Origin: JBFLVU01 sp037444825 | Lineage (GTDB): Bacteria > Acidobacteriota > UBA4820 > DSQY01 | Direction: 5' to 3' | Assembly (NCBI GenBank): GCA_037444825.1 | Contig: JBBILR010000044.1 | Coordinates: forward strand, 1 to 11,566 | DNA length: 11,566 nt | Part shown: in pieces, positions 1-6,600 of the stretch | Numbering within the stretch: position 1 is the first letter of the stretch | Layout of the letters: each line of letters opens with the position of its first letter | Notes under the pieces: model-generated | The model's database searches: none | Told to the model about the DNA's origin: nothing | What the model saw: the letters and a program-made list of their open reading frames with translations, nothing else | Made by a program: the position numbers and the translations under genes

Positions 1-2
1 CT

Positions 3-281
3 CCAGATGGGTGGCTTCTTCAGGCCACGGTAATCGAGTGGGCCAACGGCAACGTGACGGACGACGGGACGTACCTGTACGCCTATGACGCCTTCCGCCG
101 CCTCGTGGCGGCGAAACCGCAGGCGGCAAGTCGGAGGGAAAAGAGCGCCGATCCTCGAAGCCCTTTACGAGGGCCAGACCTGAAGTCAGAAGCTGGAAGG
201 CGAAGAACTTCCGGTCCGCCTTGCGGCAAGAAAAGAAGGGCGTCTGGCCCCGAGATCCCCCGGAACCCCTCCCGGCTTTGA
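3..281 (+). pseudogene. 3' remnant of an Rhs/YD-repeat protein
   Basis: The frame is open from the left edge and ends at a TGA. Near its start it reads NGNVTDDGTYLYAYDAF followed by RRLVAA, a good match to the YD repeat of Rhs proteins (GN-T-DG--Y-YDA--RLV). Such repeats form the shell of large surface or toxin-delivery Rhs proteins. After about residue 40 the similarity stops. The rest is Arg/Pro/Ser-rich, overlaps GAAG-type short repeats, and shows neither another YD repeat nor the DPxG motif that closes an Rhs core. I therefore read it as the broken or decayed end of an Rhs gene, or a displaced Rhs tip. An alternative is a true short C-terminal variable tip whose parent lies to the left. 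The YD repeat is fairly secure; the pseudogene status is inference. Confidence 0.5.
182..205. repeat. Degenerate GAAG heptamer repeat
   Basis: GAAG occurs at 182, 189, 196 and 202, that is at 7-, 7- and 6-base spacing with variable bases between. This resembles the short heptanucleotide tandem repeats found in intergenic DNA of some bacteria. It falls in the part of the Rhs frame that has lost recognisable protein similarity, which supports that part being non-coding. A related GAAG-rich stretch lies on the other side of fpr (from 1149). The pattern is visible but short, so chance is possible. Confidence 0.3.
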
Positions 282-332
282 ATTGTCCAGCCCGCTCAGG
301 CATACTCGAAAGGGTAGAGAATTGGGGGGCGC

Positions 333-1148
333 ATGGCGGAATTCGAGTACAACGCGGTGGTGGCGCAGCGGGTGGAGGTGGCGCCGGGGCTGATGATCCT
401 GAGGGTGGTTCCCCGGGGGTGGACGCTGGCCCCGTTCAAGGCCGGGCAGTACACGGTGCTGGGGCTCAGGGGAGAGGCGCCGCGGACTGCGGAGGCCGAC
501 CCGGAGAGTCCCCCGGCGGAGCCCGCCAAGGTGATCCGGCGGGCCTACTCCATCGCCTCCTCGTCGGTGGACCGGTCCTACCTGGAGTTCTACATCGCCC
601 TGGTGAAGTCGGGGGCCCTGACGCCGCGGCTCTTCGCCCTCCGGGTGGGGGACCCGGTCTTTCTCTCGCCTCGGGTGGTGGGGCTCTTTACCCTCGACCG
701 CGTCCCCGAGGGTCACCACTTGGTGCTGGTGGCTACCGGGACGGGGCTTGCGCCGTACATGAGCATGCTCCGGACCCACCTGATGGACCCGGAGAGGGGG
801 CGGACGGTGGTCCTCCACGGCGCCCGCCACTCCTGGGACCTGGGGTACCGGGCGGAACTGGAGACCATGCAACGGCTGAGCCCCCGTTTCAACTACATTC
901 CCGTCGTCAGCGAGCCGCGGGAGGAGATGGTGCCTTGGTCCGGCTTCACCGGCTTTTTGCACCATTTCTGGACCTCGGAGGCGCGGGACCTGGCCTTCGG
1001 GTTCACGCCGAGGCCGGCGGACACCCACGTTTTCCTCTGCGGCAACCCGCTGATGGTGGAGGCGATGCTGGACGTCCTCGCCCGGGAGGGGTTCTCCGAG
1101 GGAGGGCCGAACCAGGCCGGGCAGGTTCACCGGGAGAAGTACTGGTAA
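333..1148 (+). CDS. fpr: Ferredoxin/flavodoxin--NADP+ reductase
   Basis: This 271-residue cytoplasmic flavoenzyme moves electrons between NADPH and ferredoxin or flavodoxin. Its length and layout match the bacterial Fpr class (about 250-270 residues). The N-terminal FAD-binding barrel carries the R-x-Y-S motif (RAYS at 70-73, with SIASS following). The C-terminal nucleotide-binding half shows GTGLAP at 136-141, the HGAR...DLGY segment at 162-172 and CGNP at 236-239. The protein ends in EKYW, the aromatic C-terminus typical of this family that stacks on the flavin. The ATG at 333 follows a G6 run (324-329) that can act as a ribosome binding site, and it gives the usual short N-terminus. The gene stands alone between the Rhs remnant and a repeat-rich spacer. 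I see no convincing promoter in 282-332. The physiological partner cannot be told from this window. The identity is secure. Confidence 0.93.
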   Translation: MAEFEYNAVVAQRVEVAPGLMILRVVPRGWTLAPFKAGQYTVLGLRGEAPRTAEADPESPPAEPAKVIRRAYSIASSSVDRSYLEFYIALVKSGALTPRLFALRVGDPVFLSPRVVGLFTLDRVPEGHHLVLVATGTGLAPYMSMLRTHLMDPERGRTVVLHGARHSWDLGYRAELETMQRLSPRFNYIPVVSEPREEMVPWSGFTGFLHHFWTSEARDLAFGFTPRPADTHVFLCGNPLMVEAMLDVLAREGFSEGGPNQAGQVHREKYW

Positions 1149-1230
1149 GAAGGCGGAAGGGAGGAGAAGCGAAGGGCGACGTACGAATTGCGAAGCGAAG
1201 AAATGGCCAATGGCGGAGTGCGAAGGGGCA
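1149..1230. repeat. GAAG/GCGAAG-rich short-repeat spacer
   Basis: Directly after the fpr stop the DNA is purine-rich, with GAAG at 1149, 1156, 1166, 1171, 1192 and 1197 and GCGAAG again near 1219. The 9-base word GAAGCGAAG is repeated exactly at 1166-1174 and 1192-1200. No plausible gene is seen here. The pattern resembles the GAAG repeat at 182-205 on the other side of fpr and may belong to the same dispersed short-repeat class. This is a visual impression, not a computed repeat family. Confidence 0.35.
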
Positions 1231-1234
1231 GGGG

Positions 1235-1297
1235 GGATCCTGCCGGCGGGGGGGCGCCCTTTTCCCGTCGAACCGCCCGCCACCGGCCGGAGGATCC
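1235..1297. repeat. Imperfect inverted repeat between fpr and the SPFH gene
   Basis: The left arm GGATCCTGCCGGC (1235-1247) pairs with the right arm GCCGGAGGATCC (1286-1297). This gives 12 base pairs interrupted only by one bulged G at 1242. The 38-nt loop is itself G/C-rich. GGGGGCGCC (1250-1258) could alternatively pair with GGCGCCCCC at 1301-1309 or 1332-1340, so competing folds are possible. It lies after fpr and upstream of the likely promoter at 1365. It could therefore be a terminator-like stem (no clean T-tract), a REP-type palindrome, or the scar of a mobile element. Its role is unknown. Confidence 0.45.
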
Positions 1298-1341
1298 TGT
1301 GGCGCCCCCGCATTTCGAGGGTGGGAAACGGGGCGCCCCCG

Positions 1342-1370
1342 ATGGCTCGGGCGGCGGCTTCTGCTAGGAT
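1342..1370 (+). promoter_or_regulatory. Probable extended -10 promoter for the SPFH operon
   Basis: TGC-TAGGAT at 1362-1370 is a good extended -10 element. The hexamer 17 bases upstream (ATGGCT, 1342-1347) is a poor -35 with 3 of 6 matches, as is common when the TGN extension is present. Transcription would start near 1377, leaving a leader of about 20 nt that includes the AGGGAGGG ribosome binding site (1383-1390), 7 bases before the ATG at 1398. The TGCTAGxxT word recurs in the promoter at 10664-10672. Confidence 0.5.
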
Positions 1371-1397
1371 ATTCCCCGAAACAGGGAGGGTAGGGCC

Positions 1398-2240
1398 ATG
1401 CGAAACGTGACCATGGACGATCTAGGACAGGTGAAGCGGGTGGGCCGCGGCATCGGCTTTTTCTTCGTGGTCCTCGCGGGGTTCATCCTCCTGATGGTGG
1501 GCAACCCCGTCAAGACCGTCCCGGCGGGCCACGTGGGGGTGAAGGATTTCTTCGGCGTGGTGTCGGCGGGGACCCTCTCGCCGGGGATCCGGGTGGTCTT
1601 CCCCTTCACGCGGGTGGTGAAGATGTCCATCCAGACCCAGGAGATCAAGGAGACGGCCGACGTGCCCTCCAAGGAAGGCCTCATCATGAACCTCGAGGTC
1701 TCCCTCCTCTACCGGCTGGACCCCTCCAAGGCCGCCGAGATCTACAAGACCGTGGGCCGGTCCTACGAGGCCGTGGTGGTGGAGCCGCAGTTCCGCTCGG
1801 CCATTCGGGAGATCACCGCCTCCTACGAGGCGAAGGCCCTCTACAGCGCCGAGCGGGAGAAGATCGCCCAGGAGATCTTCAGCCTCTTCCGGAAGATGAC
1901 GGCGGAGCGGGGGATCATCGCCGAGCAAGTCCTCCTGCGCAAGATCGGCCTGCCGCCTGTGGTGGCCAACGCCATCCAGGAGAAGCTCCGCCGGGAACAG
2001 GAGGCGGAGCAGATGAAGTTCGTCCTCCAGAAGGAACAGCAGGAGGCCGAGCGGAAGCGGATCGAAGCCCAGGGCATCGCCGACTTCCAGCGGATCGTCG
2101 CCCAGGGGATTTCCGCCCAGCTCTTGGAGTGGAAGGGGATCGAGGCCACCGAAAAGCTGGCCCAGAGCCCCAACACGAAGATCGTGGTCATCGGCAACCC
2201 CAAGACGGGCCTGCCCATCATCCTCGGCGGGGAAAAGTGA
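1398..2240 (+). CDS. SPFH/prohibitin-family membrane protein
   Basis: This 280-residue protein has one N-terminal membrane segment (about residues 18-35, GIGFFFVVLAGFILLMVG). It is followed by the prohibitin-type PHB/SPFH core: the VPAGHVGVKD-x-FG-V start at 41-53, the LSPGIRVVFPF strand at 60-70, and the TQEIKETADVPSKEG region at 80-94. A long charged helix (about 145-240, with REQEAEQ and KEQQEAERKRIEAQG) forms the coiled coil by which these proteins assemble into rings. The tail TKIVVIGNPKTGLPIIL resembles other bacterial prohibitins. Family members are membrane scaffolds that often attend membrane proteases such as FtsH or organise lipid domains; the partner here is unknown. The ATG at 1398 has the AGGGAGGG site 7 bases upstream; an in-frame ATG at 1413 is a less likely start. 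It heads a probable operon with the cytochrome gene 28 bp downstream. The family call is secure; the role is not. Confidence 0.9.
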   Translation: MRNVTMDDLGQVKRVGRGIGFFFVVLAGFILLMVGNPVKTVPAGHVGVKDFFGVVSAGTLSPGIRVVFPFTRVVKMSIQTQEIKETADVPSKEGLIMNLEVSLLYRLDPSKAAEIYKTVGRSYEAVVVEPQFRSAIREITASYEAKALYSAEREKIAQEIFSLFRKMTAERGIIAEQVLLRKIGLPPVVANAIQEKLRREQEAEQMKFVLQKEQQEAERKRIEAQGIADFQRIVAQGISAQLLEWKGIEATEKLAQSPNTKIVVIGNPKTGLPIILGGEK

Positions 2241-2272
2241 TGGCAACGGTCCGCGGACGGGAGCGGACGTGA
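2240..2272 (+). other. 10-codon mini-ORF linking SPFH and cytochrome genes
   Basis: The SPFH stop overlaps an ATG in TGATG (2238-2242). This opens a 10-codon frame, MATVRGRERT, whose TGA (2270-2272) overlaps the GTG start of the cytochrome gene (2269-2271) in GTGA. A G-rich ribosome binding sequence (GGCGGGGAAAAG) precedes the ATG. A ribosome finishing the SPFH gene could re-initiate here and end exactly at the next start, coupling the two genes. The geometry is seen directly; that it is translated is inference and it may be chance. Confidence 0.25.
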
Positions 2273-3576
2273 GGGGCGGCGCCGTATCCAAACCGGTTCT
2301 CGCCTTCGGGCTTCTCCTGCTGGTCTTCTTCGCGACCCTGGCGGCGCTGGCGGCCGCCCGGAGGCCCTCCACGGTGGTCCTCCTCTTCACCGGGGACACC
2401 CAGGGGTTCCTGGTGCCCTGCGGGTGCAAGACGGTTCCGGCGGGGGGGCTGGCCCGGCGGGCGGGGCTCCTTCAGGCCCTGAGGGAGCGGGAGAAGCCCT
2501 TCCCCGTGGTCCCCGTGGAGATCGGCCACGGTTTCGCCGACCGGGGGCCCGCCCGGGAGATCCTCAACCGGACCCTGGGGCGCTTCTACCGAAAGACCGG
2601 GACGCTGGTGGGGCTGGGAAGCTACGACCTCCTGCTGGGACCGGAGGCCCTGCGCCAGGCGGCCCCCGGCGTTTCCTTCCACCTGGCCGGGAGGGAGCCC
2701 CACCGCGGCTCCCACGAGATCCCCCTGGGCGGGTGGGGGGTGGGCCCCTGGGGACGCCCCACGGGGAGGCTCCGGATCGTCTTCCTCTCGGAGAGCGAGC
2801 CGGAAGGGGTTCCGCTGCGGCCTCCCCTCGAGGTGTTGGAGGAGGAGCTCTCCCGGGGCTCCCGGGACGGGGTCCTCGTCACCGGCCAGCTCTCCACGGA
2901 GACGGTCCTTCGGATCCTGAAGGCCCACCCCGAGATCCTCGCCGTGGTGGCCCAGTGGGGCACCCAGGTGACCAGCACCCCCCAGCGCGTCAACGGCTCC
3001 TGGGTGATCTGGGTGGGGGACCGGGGCCGCCGGGCGGCGACGGTGGTGGCCACCCGGACACCCCGCGGGTGGGAGATCCTCCCCCGGGTGGACTACCTTG
3101 GCCCGGAGGTCCCCGAGGACCGGGCCGTGGCGGCGGCGGTGGCCGAGACCCTGGGGGAGGTGGAGGCGGAGAACGGCGGGGCCCTCGAGCGGCTCACGCG
3201 CCCCGCCCCTCCCGAAGGCTCCTACGTCGGTGCCTCCGCCTGCGGCCCCTGCCACGGGAAGGCCCACGAGGTCTGGCGAAAGACCCGCCACGCCAGGGCA
3301 ACGGAGGACCTCGCCGTGGACCACCAGACGGAGAACCCCGATTGCCTGCGCTGCCACGCCACGGGGGTGGGGAAGGCGGGGGGGTACCCCGCCCGGGGGG
3401 TGGACCTCTCCGGGGTCCAGTGCGAGGCCTGCCACGGGCCGGGCGCCGGCCACCCGCCGGGAAAGATGGCCGTGCCTCCCCTCGAGAAGGTCTGCTCCGG
3501 CTGCCACACGAAAAGGGATTCCCCCCTCTTCGAGCCTTCGGCCTACTGGCTCCTCGTGCAACACGGCGCGGAGTGA
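2269..3576 (+). CDS. Degenerate UshA-like domain fused to tetraheme cytochrome c (c554 type)
   Basis: The product is an exported 435-residue protein with a signal/anchor helix at about 9-30. Residues 34-280 resemble a 5'-nucleotidase (UshA) metallophosphatase domain. FTGDTQG at 40-46 stands where the family has a D-x-H-G motif, followed by CGC (51-53) and GGLARRAG (59-66). EIGHG (84-88) replaces the GD motif and GLGSYD (115-120) replaces GNHEFD. Most metal ligands are therefore missing and phosphatase activity is unlikely. Residues 318-413 form a cytochrome c554-like domain with four CxxCH heme sites at 325-329, 359-363, 385-389 and 409-413. Haem attachment would place it outside the cytoplasmic membrane. 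The GTG at 2269 is the only sensible start in frame, with CGGGAG (2258-2263) as its ribosome binding site. It is probably co-transcribed with the SPFH gene. Electron transfer is inferred; its partners are unknown. Confidence 0.82.
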   Translation: MRGGAVSKPVLAFGLLLLVFFATLAALAAARRPSTVVLLFTGDTQGFLVPCGCKTVPAGGLARRAGLLQALREREKPFPVVPVEIGHGFADRGPAREILNRTLGRFYRKTGTLVGLGSYDLLLGPEALRQAAPGVSFHLAGREPHRGSHEIPLGGWGVGPWGRPTGRLRIVFLSESEPEGVPLRPPLEVLEEELSRGSRDGVLVTGQLSTETVLRILKAHPEILAVVAQWGTQVTSTPQRVNGSWVIWVGDRGRRAATVVATRTPRGWEILPRVDYLGPEVPEDRAVAAAVAETLGEVEAENGGALERLTRPAPPEGSYVGASACGPCHGKAHEVWRKTRHARATEDLAVDHQTENPDCLRCHATGVGKAGGYPARGVDLSGVQCEACHGPGAGHPPGKMAVPPLEKVCSGCHTKRDSPLFEPSAYWLLVQHGAE

Positions 3577-3582
3577 GGCTTC

Positions 3583-3604
3583 CCCCGGCGATTCCCGCCT
3601 GGGG
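3583..3604. terminator. GC-rich hairpin after the cytochrome gene
   Basis: CCCCGGCG (3583-3590) pairs with CGCC-T-GGGG (3596-3604). The result is 8 base pairs with one bulged T and a 5-nt loop, starting 6 bases after the cytochrome stop. It lies in the 72-bp gap between two convergent genes, where a terminator working in both directions would be expected. There is no T-tract on either strand, so it would be an atypical terminator or only a transcript-end stabiliser. Confidence 0.35.
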
Positions 3605-3648
3605 AGAGCCCCTACCCGTCCATCCCCGCCCCGGGGGGGCCGCGGGGG

Positions 3649-6600
3649 TCACCGGGTGAAGGAGAGCGGGCCCGAGCGGCCTCCGTCGGGGTTGACCACC
3701 CGGACCTCCACGGCCTGCCCCTTGGGGAGCAGGGTCTTCAGGGCGCTCCCCTTGGCCACCACCTTGCCGGCGCTCTTGAAAACCGTCTGGGGGGCCGGTG
3801 CCGTGCCGAGGAGGACCTGGGCGCCGTTCTGGAAGCCCGCCCCCTCCACGATGAGCCTCAACGGGTTGACCGCCTTCCGGACGGAGGCCAGGGTGGGGTT
3901 TCCGAAGGTGACCGAGACGGGGGAGGAGGCGCCGGTCTGTCCCAAGGTGTCCACCGCCCGCGCCGTCAGGACGGCCGAACCGGTTCTCCCCGAGGTGTCC
4001 CAGGAGTATCGGTAGGGCGGGTTCGGGACGCTGCCCAGGAGCTGGCCGTCGGCGAAGAAGTCCACCCGGACGACGCCGTGGTCGTCTGCGGCCTCGGCCT
4101 CCAGAAAGACCGTCCCCTTCAGGGTGGCGCCGGGGGCGGGGGCGGTGAGGCTCGCGGAGGGCGGGGCGTCCGAGGTCCCCGTGCAGGAGGAGGGTACGGA
4201 AGCGCCGGTGATCTGGATGTCGTCGAGGAAAAACCCTTCGTACTCGGCCCCGGGGTCGGTGGAGAGGCGCCAGCGGAGGCGCACCGTCTGGCCGGAGAAG
4301 GCCGATAGGTCGTGGGTGTACAGGGTCCACGGGGATGGGGCGGCGTTCCCCAGGGGACCGGAGAAGCAGGCCTGGGACGGAGGGTAGCCGCAGGCGTTGA
4401 TGGGGACGGCGCCGGTCTGGGCGAAGGAGCCGGGGTAGCCCTCGGCGGGGGTGAGGACCGTCCAGGTGGAGCCGCCGTCGGTGCTGATTTCCACCACCAC
4501 GCCGTCGTAGTCCCGCTCCAGGTTGTAGCGGGCCCAGTAGGAAAGGGCGGGGGAAGCCCCCAGGAGGGGGACGTCGCCGGTGACGGCGGCGGCGCAGGTG
4601 TTGGGGGGGTAGGCGGAGCCTTGGGGGGCGGAAAGGTAGCCCAGGAGGCCGCCCGGGGTGTGGTTGGCGCCGAAGGCCACCGACCAGGGGCCTTCCAGCC
4701 GCAACAGGGCGGCGGTGTCCCCCCCGTCGTCGGTCCACGTCCCCGGCTCGTACCCGTCCCCGAAGGCCGTGCCCAGGACCGTCCGCAGGTTGCCGTCCTC
4801 GTTCCCTCCGCGGGCCGGCCCCCCGTGGTCCCACGTGGCGTCCTCCGCCCGGACGACGTAGAAGTAGGTCCGGCCGGGCAGGACCTCCTCGTCCCGGTAG
4901 GCCGTACCCGTGACGCCGGCCGCCACCAGGGTGGCGGCGGAGGGGACGAAGCCGGGGGTGGTGCCGCGGTAGACGTTGTAGACCAGGCCGGGGGCCAGGG
5001 GACAGCGGGAGGTCCCTTCGTTCCAGGTGACGAGGATGTCGCAGGCCGCCGTGGCCGGGTCGCTCTCGGCCTCGAGGGCCCCGGCGAACTCCGGCTTCCG
5101 CTCGCAGTTGCCCGTGAAGGCCTCCGAGGCGCAGGGGGAGAGCGGCCCCTCCGAGCAGCCGTCGGCCGCCCGCACCCGGTAGGCGTAGGTGAAGCCCCCG
5201 TCCACCCGCGAATCGGTGAAGGCGGGAGCGGTGCTCTGTCCCACCAGGGACCATTCGGTGGAGGAGCCGCAGGCGCCGTCCGTCCGGTAGACCTGGTAGG
5301 AGGAGGCTCCCGCCACGGCGGCCCACGCGAGGGAGAGCCCTTCGGCGGGACGGTCTTCCACCGTGAGGGAGGAGGGGGCCGCTGGGGCGGTGGCGCAGTC
5401 GGCGAACACCGCCGCCAGCGCGTACCCCTGCCGGTCCGACTCGGGCAACAGGGGGTTTCCGGGTACCTCCGCCGCGTGGACGGTGAGGGTGTAGGTCCCC
5501 GCCGCGGGGGAGGGGAGGACCACCACCTCGACGTTGTTGACGGCGTCGGGGTTCCCGCCGGTGACGCTGGATGCGCCGGAGAAGACGTTGCCCCGGTAGA
5601 GCGCCCCTCCGGGGGCTTCCACCGTGAGGTCCAGGTCGTTGACCAGGGACGGCCCCGCCCCGTCCGCCGGGGGCGGATCGGTCCAGACCAGGACCACCTT
5701 CAGGGGGCGTCCCGCCGCCACGGAGAGGGTGTAGGCGTCGCTCTCCCCCTCCTTCAGCCCGGCGCCGTTGGGCCGGCTCCAAAGGCGGGTTCGGGAGGGG
5801 TCCCTGGAGGGGGTGGAGAAGAAGCAGACGTTGTCCAGGTTCACCCGGCCCCACCCCTCGTCTCCGTTGCCGAAGCCGGCGGTCCCCACGTCCATGGCGC
5901 CGGCGAGGAGGGCCGCCTTGAGGAGCGCCCCGGTGGGGGTGAGGACGTCGTCGGGGTTCTTCTGCCCGGTGGGGTAGAAGCCGTCGGTGAAGTACTGCCG
6001 GAGGAGGGCCGCGGCGCCGGCGGCGGTGGGGGTGGCCATGGAGGTCCCGCTCATGACGCCGATGCCGCAGTTGAAGGAGGCGTGGGAGGCGTCCCCCCCG
6101 GCCGAGCGGATGGAGGAGCCTGGGGCGCAGACGTCGGGCTTCACCCGGCCGTCCTGGGTGGGTCCCCGGGAGGAGAAGGAGGCCACGGCGTCCGCGCCGG
6201 CGGACCCGTTGGTGAGGGCGCCCACGGCGATGCAGTTCTTGGCGGAGGCCGGCGAGTCCACCGTCATGGGGCCCTGGGCCCCGGCGTTTCCGTTGGCGAA
6301 GAGGATGGCCATGTCCTCCCGTTCCCAGAGGTAGGCGTCCACCAGGGCGCAGTCGGGGGTGTAGGCCCCCTGGGTGTCGGAGCCCCAGGAGTTGGAGTGG
6401 AGGAAGGCGCCGGCGTTCCGGGCCTGGTCGAAGAGGTCGGCGTAGTCGGTCATGAGGCCCGCCAGGGACTGCTGGGCCTCGTTCCCCGCGTCCTGGAAGA
6501 AGAGCCGGGCGTTGGGGGCCATGCCGTCCCCGGCGTCGTGCCCGCCCGAAGTGGGGGTGGAAGGGGAGAGGAAGTTGTCGCCCAGGACGCTGCCCGACAC

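Noticed and set aside
282..332. Possible promoter before fpr (TTGTCC at 283 with CATACT at 301)
   Set aside because: The spacer is only 12 bases and no other pair of hexamers fits, so no promoter is supported.
221..1393. A 390-codon plus-strand frame across fpr in another phase
   Set aside because: It is Gly/Ala/Arg-rich shadow sequence; fpr in the 333 frame has all the family motifs.
3624..3648. C/G-run hairpin near the end of the S8 protease gene
   Set aside because: The C4G-C4 and G7 runs can pair in several sliding ways without a proper loop, and there is no T-tract, so no defined terminator can be claimed.
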